DNA from: Cerrena zonata
Taxonomy: Eukaryota > Basidiomycota > Agaricomycetes > Polyporales > Cerrenaceae
Direction: 5' to 3'
NCBI GenBank assembly: GCA_038087015.1
Contig: JASBNA010000074.1
Coordinates: 124,001 to 188,000, forward strand
Length of the DNA: 64,000 nucleotides
The notes beneath the pieces were generated by a model, which was given only the letters and a program-made list of their open reading frames with translations, ran no database searches and was not told the origin of the DNA. Positions 10,201-21,440 of this stretch are shown piece by piece. Positions within the stretch are counted from its first letter, which is position 1. Each line of letters opens with the position of its first letter. The translations under genes and the position numbers were made by a program.

Positions 10201-12129
10201 ATTATCAAACCCTGTTCGATCAATGACAGAAGAAAATAACTCAACAGGTAAAGATGTAAACTCCGGATTGATGAAGCTGGGAAGCTGTTCTATAAATTCT
10301 AATAAATGTTCTCTCAACTCATCATTGGGCTTGAAGTTTTTGTCTATATAGAGCTTTAAAATTTCAAAAGCAAGAACGGGTTTAATCAAAGCACTATTTT
10401 CTTGTAAACCATCTATAATTTTTTCAACTATATTAATTGCAAACTGAGTACCTTTAGTTCCACTAAAAGACGCGAGAATATCTAAGTAAACTGATGCAAT
10501 GTTATATGTAGAGCTTGCGAATTCAAAATCATTGATTTTGAGGAATTTTTCCAGCTCTGAAGTAGAAACATCAACAATACTTTCATTGAAGCCCTCTAAT
10601 AAAGGTAAAAATTGAGCATTATTTGATAAAAATTGTGAAAAAGATGAAACAGATTCTTTCTTGAATCTCTTGTCAGATTCCCTGAGAGCTCTTGAACTCA
10701 ACATGTCGAGAATATTTTCGAAAAGACTAATATTCACCTTCGAAAATGTTTCTTTGTTTTCAGTCTTCTCGTAAAATATTTTATAGATATGAACCGAAGC
10801 TGAAATTGCTTGAAATTTATATTCAAAGCTTGTCAAACTTTTGAATTGAGAAATCAAAATTTTGAAAACAGATCCGGCATCTTTTTTATTACCGAAGTCC
10901 AAAAATTCATAATCATCACTTGATTTGATTTGAGAATCAGCAAGAGCGGTAAAGAATGCTTTTAATACCGCATAATAAATAGGACTCAGTAGGCAATGAC
11001 CTAACTTGAGATAATCAGTTAATCTAGAAAAGCTCTTACTACCTCCAATTTCCCAGAAATTTTTCTTGATTTTGATCGACTTAGATTCTGATTTTAATTG
11101 AGCAAATGAAGTTAAAACTGTTAAAGTGTCCCAAAACTGCAAAATCACGTTTGAGAAGATTATTCCACCGGTTGAAGATTTGTTTGAAGGTTTTAATTTA
11201 ACATGCTTTATGAATTTCTTTGATACTGTCTTGTAGACTGATTTTGCATCATCCAAGCTTTTCAAAAACCCGTTTGCTTCTTTTTCAGGAGTCAATTTGA
11301 ACAAGGCCTTTAGTAAAACTAAATAGTTATTGAACAATGTCAAATTGGAAACATCTGGCTCGACGGATTTTCCTAAATAGTCCCATAAGCTGTCCAGGTT
11401 TAAAAGAGATTCAGCTCGAACAGTTAGATCATCAACATTTTTGAACTTACTTGGGTCCGTATTAAACAATTGTATAAGTTTTATGAGCATCATAATTGCA
11501 CTATTGAGAACTCTCTCGTATTTTGAATTGGAATCAGCTTCTTTTACATATCTTTTATCAGACAAGGACTCATGGGTTTCGGACAAGACAACCGTAGAAA
11601 TATAGTTAAGAATCGGATCAGTGAAAATAAACCAAATTGCGTTATTGACCTTGTCCAGATCATTTTGAAAAGCCTCGAGCAAAGTTTTCATTGTAGAGTT
11701 TGAAACTGTCTTATCATTATCAAATAACCCTGCAACCCATATGGGTAAAGAGCTTTTGAGATATTTACTGAAGTTTTTACCACCGATTACATTCAAAAGT
11801 TGACCCTGGATTTGATGAGATAGAACTCTGACGTTTCTCGAATTATCAATGGATAATTTAGGATATAATTGGATCCATGAAATCACTAGTAATTCATCTT
11901 CTTGGACTGAGCTAGGTTCATTTGATATCAAATTAAGTAATTCTATCATTGACTTTTCTTTTGTAATGGAATCTTTCTTTAATAAAGATTTAAAGATGAT
12001 TGCCATCTTTGCATCTTTAATTACCATTAGATCAGGAACTGCAGTGAAATAGTTGATGGAAACCGGGAACCCATTATAACCCAAGTCCCCGTTACTGGAC
12101 GAAGCTGAAAAGTAGCTATCGTTCGACAT
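7207..12129 (-). CDS. LTN1: Listerin E3 ubiquitin ligase Ltn1/Rkr1
   Basis: 1640 aa. Ltn1 ubiquitinates nascent chains stalled on 60S subunits in the ribosome quality-control complex. The N-terminus has the conserved listerin block (GFPVSINYF near 25), followed by more than 1300 residues of helical HEAT-like repeats. The last 50 residues are a RING finger beginning CAIC, continuing CPTCLNKFHAAC and ending CPLC. I chose the ATG at 12127-12129, which opens with MSNDSYF. The frame stays open 52 codons further upstream, but that extension is hydrophobic and unlike the family. Length fits the yeast protein (about 1560 aa). It is tandem with the PIF1 gene upstream, 277 bp away. Confidence 0.95.
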   Translation of the reverse strand: MSNDSYFSASSSNGDLGYNGFPVSINYFTAVPDLMVIKDAKMAIIFKSLLKKDSITKEKSMIELLNLISNEPSSVQEDELLVISWIQLYPKLSIDNSRNVRVLSHQIQGQLLNVIGGKNFSKYLKSSLPIWVAGLFDNDKTVSNSTMKTLLEAFQNDLDKVNNAIWFIFTDPILNYISTVVLSETHESLSDKRYVKEADSNSKYERVLNSAIMMLIKLIQLFNTDPSKFKNVDDLTVRAESLLNLDSLWDYLGKSVEPDVSNLTLFNNYLVLLKALFKLTPEKEANGFLKSLDDAKSVYKTVSKKFIKHVKLKPSNKSSTGGIIFSNVILQFWDTLTVLTSFAQLKSESKSIKIKKNFWEIGGSKSFSRLTDYLKLGHCLLSPIYYAVLKAFFTALADSQIKSSDDYEFLDFGNKKDAGSVFKILISQFKSLTSFEYKFQAISASVHIYKIFYEKTENKETFSKVNISLFENILDMLSSRALRESDKRFKKESVSSFSQFLSNNAQFLPLLEGFNESIVDVSTSELEKFLKINDFEFASSTYNIASVYLDILASFSGTKGTQFAINIVEKIIDGLQENSALIKPVLAFEILKLYIDKNFKPNDELREHLLEFIEQLPSFINPEFTSLPVELFSSVIDRTGFDNLDTEVLIDDFFTKISSENKDHLANFVIMLEEKGKLNFKDNDPIFVYAQNLSKKPQLTDQESKLIYKFTKNNLIFKNLVQSVSNDLGNAPGFIRHFVRDSGSISIDESDIQTQTSLRLIFSTIWPRIEDPDYQKFAELAQAPGTLHLLVESLFEYIHDSETDADFTNTAIYLSRNFHIFPLEKIKCCLLSAIEGIDINLLSIANPLYQNIHLISDADSTLRLDRSLLPIGKFLRTFLDIQESIEFSDEKASIIIVSGLVSEYLTDLNFLDQKTSSENELISVSHLLNQKFLSFFDSIEPSTLSGFVNGPAFNDQSSLQSSILSNLAEQINVKDGFTKEHFYNCRLLRSILDKFSNNMSLSNFESLNIDLNKLVSYPLKCAAVLVAFSKFTTESTKFDRIRNFVAAEMLGVRSEEHILTQGLKWLTLSINFLNIDLEDGEKYEFIPQHRLAMVINQLSKWLESDIAYDESFIVMRTQISRLFTGLLKLDSSLLPDKFWELAINLCQDNISTAQVEYAHIDLRHATFKLYMSLDKSFYKIEDSSLWKESKSSIVEELLELATNEGLVSADHKLNNMPVLLSNELLNRLLIKEPISLSTIKEKKDQFYSLLFNSKYVSLQRIGTHYLEKLILESQQDFVVEYQLRKSNLGKSESDEDDNVKALLPQPLCESLQIEDADIEDFFVDDVPEKGFKYLFSWLLVFSHFKDVTYSIRTEYLNQLKQFNVIDKLFDIIFREVDISNTQTLKSFTKSRIIKSNAKIEISDNLIQEYAVSEGYPGEDALVEMRFLLVHLYYLSFQYLGSYVQSWFNSIRDRSLKQKIEKFSVNFTSPLIISKILEQISNSKEKLIGNKDNMTIKVNTVSNEIKSIYVIDEQTMEMIIKIPPSYPLASVTVEGPLRLGVKENQWKAWLLASQKIISLTNGSIIDAIELFNRNVDLHFSGFEDCAICYSILHQDHSLPSKTCPTCLNKFHAACLYKWFKSSGASSCPLCRSPFNFRVSRS

Positions 12130-12406
12130 AATTCCTGCTATACTGAAATAATTAGAAAAAGTGAAGTAAAATGGCAAATTAATGCTCAGACCGAAAAATT
12201 CTCTTTTCATTTGACACTGATTTTCCGTGCGACAATTGCGCAAAAGTAGTAAATTTTTCCTACAGAATGAATAATTGTACTGCAAACACTGCTAGCGTAT
12301 TCCAATTGATAAACATCAGTACATGATTCACTACATTCTTACCGTATATAGAATATGCAGTTGTTTGAGATTATGCAAAATAAATAAGGATGTAACTTTA
12401 GGTGAC

Positions 12407-14479
12407 TCACTTGGAGAAACGGTTGTAAAAATTTTTTACTTCGTCAGAGGTTGCAATTTTTTTAGGATCAAAGTTAAAAATTTCCAAAGAATCCTTATTT
12501 GTAGCTCTTGAAAGGGCAACGTAAACTTGACCTTTTTCAAAAGTTCTTCTTAAGTTAACTCTCAAACGTTCTATCGATTGACCTTGGGCCTTATGAATAG
12601 ACATCGCCCAAGAGAGAATAAGAGGGAATTGAGTTCTAGTAAGTCGATCAACTTTTTCTGAACCATTAAATACTGGACCATCGATGTAAAATTCTTCTTG
12701 AGTGATTCGGATAATTTTGAAGGAACCATCAGTAGTTTTAAAATTAACTATGGGACAAATAGAAGCCAAAGTCTCACGTAGAGCAATCATAAGTAGTCTT
12801 TTAAACACCGATTTTCTAGAAATATGAACTTGCTCAATTACATTAAGGATTTCAGCATCAGTAGGGGTAGTTCCAATACAATTTGCTAAAAGTTTCAATT
12901 CTTGAACGATGGAAGGAGAAGCATCAAGAAGAGAAATACCACGATAATCGTTCAAAACTTCTTTCCAGAGAAATTCTGTCATGAAGCAAATGACTGTACC
13001 AATAGAACCATTAACAATTGGTTCATCGGGATGATTTTTCAAATACATTACTTGACAATCTTCTTTTAATTCCAACATCTGTTGACACATTAAACTATCA
13101 TATTGTTTAGTATATCTTGGATCTGAAATATTATCGATAGCTTTAAAAACATGAAGTTTACCTTTTAAATTTTTCAATCTTGTATTATTAGCAAGATTCA
13201 CTTCATTTCTCGTGGGATATAGTTCGGTTGGTTCAATGCCATCATGGTACTCAACTTTTCTACTCAACGAACGGAATTGATTGATCATTGAATCATCTAA
13301 TTCAGCATAACGTAAACCATTTAACATATTAATTAATTGAGCATCACCTTTTTGACGGAAAACTTTCTTTAAGACAATAATTTTTGAAATTGTACGAGAC
13401 CAAGCCGAAGATTGGAAACAATACATGGCTTGAGATTCTTTACTAACTGGAGGTAATTGGAAAAAATCCCCAGTAAGAACCAATTGAATACCACCAAAGG
13501 GTCTTTCACTTGAACGGATTAAACGAGCCAAACCTTCTAGTTTTTCAAATAAACGGCCATCAATCATTGAAATTTCATCAATGATAAGAACTTTTAAGGA
13601 TTTCCATTTATAACTTAAAAGACGATCTTTCTTAATTTTATCTCTTAGTCTAAGAATATCCTGTTGACCAATACCAATACCTAAAAATTTATGAACGGTT
13701 TGACCTTCAATATTACAGGCAGCCAACCCAGTGGAAGCAGTAACCCCAACGGCAAAACTACCATATTTTTTCTTCAAGCCTTTCACTAATTCCCGTAAAA
13801 CAACCGATTTACCAGTACCAGCACTACCAGTAAAGAAGATATTTTGAGCTTGATCAATTGCAATTTTGAGAACTTCTTCTTGTTCTGGCGATAAAGTTAT
13901 TGAAGGGTTTTTTAAATTATCATTCCAGCGGGATAATTTCTTCTTGGGCGGACCACTGGTTATGCTTTGCAGAAATTGTGAAGATGATGCTCTTTTAAGA
14001 GCAACTCGTTTGGTTGGGCTAGATAAAGGTTCATTATTTTCTTTATCGTCCTTATCATCGAGTGGAATAGCGGTTTGGGCACTTTCTCCCAACGGGCTTT
14101 TCTTACTCCGGCTTAGTCCCAGGAACGATCTTGATAGTAAGGGATTAGAAAAATTGTTGATTTCTGGAGAATCAACTGAAGTATCTGGTTCAGAACTGGC
14201 AAATTCATCAAAGGCAGACCGAGAAGACGCGACCGCTTTGCGGATGGAGCTCGATGGGGTCATACTCCCACCAGTACTTCCAGTACTCCCGGTACTCCCA
14301 GTACTCCCAGTACTGGTCGTAGCAACACCACCACCACCAGCATCATTCCTGGGTTTACGTGGATTACTGAAGAAACTGGATATAGAGGTCTGCTTCATCG
14401 AACGCGTGCTCTCCCCGAACAAGGTCGACTTGGTGGCACGCGCAGCCCCAGGAACCACCGGCTTGTAGGGTCTTGACAT
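12407..14479 (-). CDS. PIF1: PIF1-family 5'-3' DNA helicase (Pif1/Rrm3)
   Basis: 690 aa. This superfamily 1B helicase unwinds G-quadruplexes and helps forks past barriers; yeast Pif1 also acts in mitochondria and limits telomerase. Motifs: Walker A GSAGTGKS at 218-225, ASTGLAA (Ia), IIDEISM (Walker B), GGIQLVLTGDFFQLPPV (III), KVFRQ (IV), HKAQGQ and YVALSRA (VI). The N-terminal 190 residues are disordered and hold a perfect PIP box, QTSISSFF (30-37), as in Rrm3, and a GST repeat (minisatellite at 14276-14322). I start at ATG 14477-14479. The 61-codon open extension upstream is only translated TATATG repeats. M28, just before the PIP box, could be a second start. CTG-clade yeasts seem to have one Pif1/Rrm3-type gene, so the symbol is by family. 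Confidence 0.93.
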   Translation of the reverse strand: MSRPYKPVVPGAARATKSTLFGESTRSMKQTSISSFFSNPRKPRNDAGGGGVATTSTGSTGSTGSTGSTGGSMTPSSSIRKAVASSRSAFDEFASSEPDTSVDSPEINNFSNPLLSRSFLGLSRSKKSPLGESAQTAIPLDDKDDKENNEPLSSPTKRVALKRASSSQFLQSITSGPPKKKLSRWNDNLKNPSITLSPEQEEVLKIAIDQAQNIFFTGSAGTGKSVVLRELVKGLKKKYGSFAVGVTASTGLAACNIEGQTVHKFLGIGIGQQDILRLRDKIKKDRLLSYKWKSLKVLIIDEISMIDGRLFEKLEGLARLIRSSERPFGGIQLVLTGDFFQLPPVSKESQAMYCFQSSAWSRTISKIIVLKKVFRQKGDAQLINMLNGLRYAELDDSMINQFRSLSRKVEYHDGIEPTELYPTRNEVNLANNTRLKNLKGKLHVFKAIDNISDPRYTKQYDSLMCQQMLELKEDCQVMYLKNHPDEPIVNGSIGTVICFMTEFLWKEVLNDYRGISLLDASPSIVQELKLLANCIGTTPTDAEILNVIEQVHISRKSVFKRLLMIALRETLASICPIVNFKTTDGSFKIIRITQEEFYIDGPVFNGSEKVDRLTRTQFPLILSWAMSIHKAQGQSIERLRVNLRRTFEKGQVYVALSRATNKDSLEIFNFDPKKIATSDEVKNFYNRFSK
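14276..14322 (-). repeat. 9-bp minisatellite within PIF1 (GST repeat)
   Basis: About five imperfect copies of a CCAGTACTC-type unit encode a GSTGST stretch in the disordered N-terminus of the helicase. Copy number is likely to vary between strains. Confidence 0.8.
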
Positions 14480-15512
14480 CAAAAGTATATGTATATATAT
14501 GTATATATATGTATATATATGTATATATATATATATAGATATAATATGTAAAGATATAATATATAATATAATATATAAATGTGATGGGCTGAAATATATT
14601 CGGTCCCAAGTCGTGCCACCGGTCGCGCCAAAAGTCTTCAAATCGCACCGACCGAAAAACACACTCTAATTTCAGTCGTTGATTTTTGGGCAAAACGCAG
14701 CAGAAAATCTACGCGCTCGTGTTTGTTTTTGTTTTTGTTTTGGTTTGGTGTTGCTGGTGCACGGGTGGACGTGGGCTGGAGTATGGTACAAATAGATATT
14801 GTAAGGCATTGGCATCTTTAGATCAATGGTTGATCGGATCCAGAATACTTCTGCCGGGTATAACATGTCTGTATGTGTAATATAAGTATATAAGGTAGAT
14901 TGTGTATATAATATAAGTATAGTATATAAGTATAGTATATAAGTATAGTATATAAGTATAGTATATAAGTATAGTATAAGTATAGTATAAGTATAGAAAT
15001 ATACTTACAGTAGTGTACTTATAGTAGTATAAGTATGGTGTACTATAATATGGTGTACTATAATATGGTATGGTATAATATGGTATGGTATAATATGGTA
15101 TGGTATAATATGGTATGGTATAATATGGTATGGTATAATATGGTAGGTTGTAGGTTGGTATGTTTGTGGGTGGAGATGTACGGAGGTGCTGCTCGAAGGA
15201 TTTTTAAGATCAAACTAATTTGTAGTAGCCGCTGTTGTTCAATGTGTCATTTACTTTCAATTGAAGGAATCAACTCATCTTGACGACACGCTGGAGTTCA
15301 TATTGGATACAGCCGGCTCATTGCAATTGCATCTGCGGGTTCTCTTTGAGAAAAGACCTTACGTTTCAAGGAAAAACCACTTTGGCGCCCCTTCAATTAA
15401 ACTTTGCTGATTTGATATTAATAAGGTTATAACACTAGTGAAAGAAATAAGTACTTTAGTCCCTTACATAAGGGTATCGACTAATTTTCAAATAACATTT
15501 TAAAACAATACT
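14480..15512. promoter_or_regulatory. Divergent PIF1/BNI1 spacer with three tandem-repeat arrays
   Basis: This 1033 bp spacer has no credible gene. It holds a 10-bp GTATATATAT array at 14485-14537, a 13-bp array built from AGTATAGTATATA at about 14917-14985, and a 15-bp array of TATGGTATAATATGG type at about 15038-15145. The segment between them (14600-14870) is unique and GC-richer. It holds GGTGCACGGGTG at 14756-14767, the reverse complement of a Rap1-type CACCCGTGCACC element. Promoters for both genes must lie here. Confidence 0.7.
15038..15145. repeat. 15-bp tandem repeat array
   Basis: Roughly seven near-perfect copies of a 15-bp TATGGTATAATATGG-type unit lie upstream of BNI1. They translate into a repetitive Tyr/Asn/Met string on the + strand, which I regard as an artefact, not a gene. 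Confidence 0.85.
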
Positions 15513-18500
15513 ATGAAGAAACGACCTGATGGAGTAAATTCAAGCTCAAAACTTGACCCCCCAATCGAAATTGGACATTCAAATCATCACCATATTGATA
15601 CCGGAATAGATCAGCCATTCCCGCCTCCTCCAACCCTCCATAACTCAAAGAATTCGAAAAAGGCAAACGTTTTTTCAAAATCTTTTAAAAAATTCTCAAA
15701 AGGCTCTTCAATCTTCACCCATCAATCTTCCAGTACCGAATTTCTTCCCTCCATAAATCAAAATATAGATGAAGAGTCTTCCACCACTAGTAGACTGTCT
15801 CCAAAAACTTCCACTTATTCCGGGTCTCAAAATGACTTCCAAGCAATTGGATACGACGCTACCTCGGATTCAAAAGAACCAATCCATGTCATGTATTTAC
15901 CCGATCGCTCTGCTTCTCAACAAAGCGTTCCTCAATTATTATCTCCTCGTCAAGTATCCATCGGATCCCAATCCTCAGAGCAAAGAGAACGCTCTCAATC
16001 CCAATCCCAATCTCTGTATCATTCTCATCATCAATTGCATAATTTTTCAAATCATGATTTCTCAGAACCTCAAATCCCTAATAATGATGATAATAATGGT
16101 TACGCTAATAGCGTCACTAGTAGTGGCCACAGTATTAACTCCTTGGATCCTAAAGCAAAATATCAAAATGACTCCTTAAATCAAAACACTCCTGGTTTAG
16201 CAGAAATCGGTTTGGGCTTGGCTGGGTTTGGTCTATCTAATGATGATATCGCTCCTCCTCCCCCTTTAAAAGATCATCAAACTCCTAAAGATAAACCTTC
16301 CTCGGGTACTCCTTTACATACCATTTATCAAAATGAACCCACCCTGATTAAATCTCCTCCTTCCCTTTCAGTACCTCCTGCCTCCACTTCGGTAAATCAA
16401 TACTCAGAACAAAATCCTCCTCCAGTTCCTCCTCATTCTCCGTCCCTTGTTCCTCCTCCTAATATCCTGAAAGGTTTCTCATTATCTCCAAAGAAGGCTC
16501 GTTCCAAATCTTCTTCTTCTAAACGGAACGTTTCGCCAGTGCAATTCACTACTACTGTTTCTCCAAAACAAACAACTCATTCATCTTCAGCAAATTCCTT
16601 GGTATCATATAGTGCTGTGGCTTCTCAATTGAACCAAATGCCAAAACCTCATATAGTCGATGAATTATTCGCAAATTTGCTTTCTACTAGAATATTTCCT
16701 GATCAATCTTTTAAAAATATTACCACAAAACGTAAATGGGAACTATTATTAAGTGAAAATGAAAATAATTCAGATTTTGATTTACCAAAATTTAATAATG
16801 ATTCCTATTATTTTGGATCCCCAAATAATATTCATAGTCCCAATGGTCTGGGGGTTCCTAAAGTTACTGAAAGTTTAAATGAATTACTTGATGATGGGCA
16901 TGGACTGTCCATGAAATCAAGCTCTTCTTATTCTTCTACAATAACTTCACCAACTAAGCTGAAACAATTTTCTTCAATCAAAAATCTCTCTCGAAGAGTA
17001 GGACAATCAAATGATAATTCAAGTTCGTCAACCCTAATTACTTATAACAGTCAATCTTCGACTAATAATAACTCAATTAAAAAAAATAGCTTTGAAGATC
17101 AAAATTCAATTCGCAACAAAAAGAAATCTTCTGAATCAGGACCCTTAGATAATGAATCTAATCATGGATCAGGTTCTCAAAATATATCTTCTCTCTACAA
17201 AAAACTGAAATTAAAAGAAGGTTCTCCCGAATGGTATGTTTCTCGTATTATGTCCAACAAATTGACTTTAAAAGAATATAAAAAATTAGAAAAAAGATTA
17301 TCAGAAAGTAAGTACGCTCTTTGGGCTACTAAATTTAATCAGTCTCAAGGTGAAACAGCATTATCTGTTATCTTGAGTAGAATTAATAAGAAGAGTATCA
17401 AATCTAATGAAGAATTTGATAAAGAACATGTAATTGTCAAATGTTTGAAAAATATTTTGAATTTAGAAAGATTTGACGAAATTGAAGAAGATGCTAAAGC
17501 TTCTAAAGACTCACGATTTAGCTCCTCGATTGGTGTTAAGCATCGTGATCAAGTGATTAAATCAATCATCTTCTCTTTGATATCTCCAAAATTATCAACA
17601 AGAATTCTCGTTACCGAAGTCCTTATTTTCTTATCGTATTACAGAGGGGCTAATTTCTTACCTCAGATTTTAGATAGTATGGTGGCAGTTCAAGATTTCA
17701 CTAGAGACTTTGTTCGATTTCAACCATGGTTAGGCGCTTTCGAATCGTTTCTTGATCAATACTTCACCAATGATGTCCGAGCAGGAGATTCTAATTTCAA
17801 AAATTATTCATTGACCACTCTTTTGTTGATTAATTCAATCATGGAAGGAACTTCTCAAATAAAAAAGCGTATTTCTTTGAGAAGAGAGTTTAATGATTCG
17901 AGATTGTTGAAAGTATTTGATAAAATTAGAGTTATCAATGACGACAGAATTAATGAAGAAATCGAAAAATATGAAGCTTTTGCTGAAGAAGATTATACCG
18001 AATTTTTCAATTTAGGAAATCAATTTAAACAAAATGATAATGAATCGTTTGATGTTGTTAGTTTGGATGACTTATATGGTGACTTGAAGCGCTCTTTTAA
18101 TGACAATCAAACTGAAGAAGACAAGGACGATAATGATGACGTACACTTAAAGTCAATCTTTCAAAAATTCCTCATGTTGAAGGATAGTGGTAGATCAGAT
18201 AAAGAAATAAACAAGCTTTTATTATTGATCGATTCTGTGATGCAGCATATTGTTGCAGAGTCAACCATGATTGGTTCTGATGCGGTTTCCGTTTTGAACA
18301 GCTCTATCCAACGTTTGATGGATAGAATGACCACCGACGATACTGCGAGAAGGGCAGTTTTAGAAACAAGAGAATTGACCAGGACAGTGAAGGTTTTAGA
18401 AGAAGAGAAAAAACAGTTGGAATTAGAGGCCAGTTTTGGTCTTAACCAAACAGTGGCTAATTTAAAAAAGGAAAATGGTTTGAGTGCAATAAAGATTGCA

Positions 18501-20700
18501 GCCCTAGAAAAACAAATTGACTCCTTACAAATGAAGATTAAATACCTAACCGAAGAAAGACAGAAATGGATCAAATTTGCATCGTCTAATAAAAATAACG
18601 CATCTAGTATTCAGGATTCACCTTCTTCACCGCCTTATCGAGCAAATTCTGTTAGACATAACAGTATTGTCAGTGAGCTAGAAACTGTTTATTCCACAAA
18701 AAGCGGGAGATCAAATAACGACAAGATTACGATTGATTTATCGAAGGATGATTTTGTTAATTCAGATGACATTTCCATTATATCAGAAAACTATCCTTCT
18801 CGTTCGAAATCGGTGAGAAGTAAGTATAGTTATACTGCACCCAAGTCAAGTGATAGCGAAACTTTCGATAATAAAGTGAAAGAAGATGTTGAGGAAAGTA
18901 CTACTAAGAATACGGAAAGTGAAAAACTTGATGAAGCTTCATCAAAACCTGCACAACCTGCAGTACCACCACCACCACCACCACCACCAGTACCCTTCTT
19001 CTTAACCGCAAAAGCGTCCGAACGGCTGGCAAATGTAGCTCCAGGAGCACAAACTCAAGGAGCGCCACCTCCACCACCTCCACCTCCACCAATTCCCAAC
19101 TTTATGAAAGCCGCCAGAGTACCTGCAGACTCAGATCAGGGATCTGCTGGACCACCAGCACCCCCACCCCCTCCTCCATTACCTCCAAACATGGCACCAT
19201 TTTCGCCTGCATTACCACTCTCCCAAAGCAATTCACAACCAGGCACTCCAGTCGGCCAACAGAGTAATGATAATTCTTTCGTGGACAGATCAACGTCTTT
19301 CAATGATTTAACAGACAACGGCAGTTTTGGTGAATTATTACAAAACAATTCTCAAATATCACTCATACCTCATGTTAGACCAAAAACTAAGCTTAAACAG
19401 ATGCACTGGGATAAGTTAGATGCAATTGACAAAACTTTTTGGTCAGATATTCAGCACGAAGAATTGGCAGACAAATTAGTTGAAAAGGGTGTCTTGAAGG
19501 AAGTCGAAAGGGCTTTCGTTGCCAAATCATCTGTCATAAAACTCAAGAAAGATGTTAAATCTGAGTCTGGCAATTCAAGTAAAATTTCATTTTTACCAAG
19601 AGACTTGGCTCAGCAATTTGGAATTAATTTGCACATGTTTGCCAATTTATCTGTAGATGAATTGATTTTGAAAATAGCACATTGCCATAGAGACATCTTG
19701 GATAATATTAGTGTTCTAGAATTCTTCAATAGTGATAGTTTGAATGAATACAGTGATACTTTGACTAGAAACTTCCTTCCATATACAACTGATTTCAGTA
19801 AGCCTGATTCTAAGCCTTCAAAGCCAGTGGAAGAACTAGACAGGCCAGATAGACTATATCTTGAAATATTTAACATGAGACATTACTGGAAATCCAGGTC
19901 AAGAAGTCTTTTGTTAGTACAAACTTATCAGAAAGAGTACATGGATTTGATGAAAAAGTTACAAGTTGTTGACGAAGCCAATAAAAGTCTTAGTTCTAGT
20001 AATAGTTTGAGATATGTTTTAGGCATTATAAGATCTGTTGGTAATTTTATGAATGATTTTTCCAAGCAAGCATTAGGTTTTAAATTAGAAACTTTACAGA
20101 GATTGAAATTCATGAAAGACGAGTCAAACACGATGACCTTTTTACATTATGTTGAAAAAGTTATCAGAAATGCTTTTCCTGAATTTGGTTCTTTTGTTGA
20201 CGAATTAAGTGCTTTAACTTCTATTAATAATATCGCTATCGAGCAGTTAGAAAATGATTGTTTTGATTTTGAAAAAGTCATTAATAATGTATCAAGTTCT
20301 ATAACGAAAGGGAACTTGAGTGATAATTCGTACTTTCATCCAGAAGATAGAATATTACTGAAGATAACTGGACCATTAGAAAACGCAAAAATCAAGAACG
20401 CTCTTTTGCAAAGCCACTTAAAAAGAACAATTGAAGATCATAATGCTTTGATGGAGTACTTTGGTGAAAACCCTAAGGATTCTCAAAGTCGAAATACTTT
20501 CTTTAGTAAGTTTTCTGTTTTTGTTTTGGAATTTAAGAAGGCGCATGTTGAAAATATTCAAAGAGAAGAAGACCAAAGAGCATACGAGGCAAGAAAACGC
20601 TTGATTGAAGAAAGAGCCATCAGACAAACCAGAGGAGGCAGTCCTAGCAAAAAGTCCACTACATCATCTTCAAAGGATTCTAACCGTAATAAAGAAGCAC

Positions 20701-20752
<52 letters not shown>

Positions 20753-21440
20753 CGACGATGCTGAAATTGCAGGTGACATTGGTTCAGCTAAGACCGATAA
20801 AGAAAATGCCGCTGATTCTGGCTCGAGTAGTGCTGTGATTGATGATTTATTAGATAAATTGAAATCAAGCGGTCCAGCCATATCTACATCAAGTGCTAGA
20901 GAGAGAGGACGTAAACATAGAAGAAGTAAAGCCTTATCTTTTTACTCTACAATGTCCTTAGATGACTTATTAGAACAGGTTTCTGGTAGTAATTTCCATG
21001 GACGTAAAGGCAGTAATGTGAACAACATTAATTCTGCTACCGCATTAGCATTAACAAAACAACAAACTTCATATAACGAGTATGAAAGCGTCAGTCTGTT
21101 GAAGAGAAGAATGACAACCAGAAGAAAACAACAATCACAATCACCAGTGGACTCTGAATCTGGTATCAAACCAGATCAAGTTATGCTCAGAGCCCAGGTG
21201 ATGTTGAATCAATTGAGAAGCGAGAATAAAAGTAACGAACTGATCGATTCCGAAGACGTCGGACCCAATGGTTCCAGTCTTAGTCTCAATGAGGATAAGC
21301 TTCTTAGACTAGGATTATCTTCGAAAAATAACTCTGCCAATACCTCCAAATCAGAAATTGAAGCTGAAGACGAATCAAAGGAAGCGAAATCCGATTCCGA
21401 GTCTCCTTCAGCCGAAACAACCACCACTCCTACAGACTAA
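15513..21440 (+). CDS. BNI1: Formin Bni1
   Basis: 1975 aa. Formins nucleate and elongate actin cables at sites of polar growth under Rho GTPase control. Order of domains: a disordered Ser/Pro/Gln-rich N-terminus (1-370); GBD/FH3 Rho-binding and inhibitory region (about 375-860, starting near PHIVDELFANLL); coiled coil (about 950-1020); FH1 with three polyproline runs (about 1150-1230) for profilin-actin; and FH2 (about 1285-1720, with KLKQMHWDKLD). A pure Asp run (about 1731-1750) follows. Two diaphanous-autoregulatory-like segments come next: VIDDLLDKLK near 1774 with a basic patch after it, and MSLDDLLEQVSG near 1813. Its single ATG start has no in-frame alternative nearby. The FH1-FH2-DAD order and length identify Bni1 rather than the shorter Bnr1. 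Confidence 0.95.
20703..20760 (+). repeat. GAC trinucleotide run in BNI1 (poly-Asp)
   Basis: Nearly pure (GAC)n with two GAT interruptions encodes about 19 consecutive aspartates between FH2 and the DAD. It is an unstable-repeat candidate, and the acidic tract could compete with the DAD basic patch. Confidence 0.9.

Noticed and set aside
12130..12285. 52-codon extension of LTN1
   Set aside because: Starts with TTG, hydrophobic and unlike listerin N-termini; MSNDSYF at 12129 fits.
12403..12409. TGACTCA heptamer at the 3' end of PIF1
   Set aside because: A single site overlapping a stop codon, far from a relevant promoter context; chance is likely.
14480..14662. 61-codon N-terminal extension of the PIF1 helicase, rich in Tyr and Ile
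   Set aside because: It is the translation of a TATATG/TATATA repeat in the promoter; the ATG at 14479 opens a normal N-terminus.
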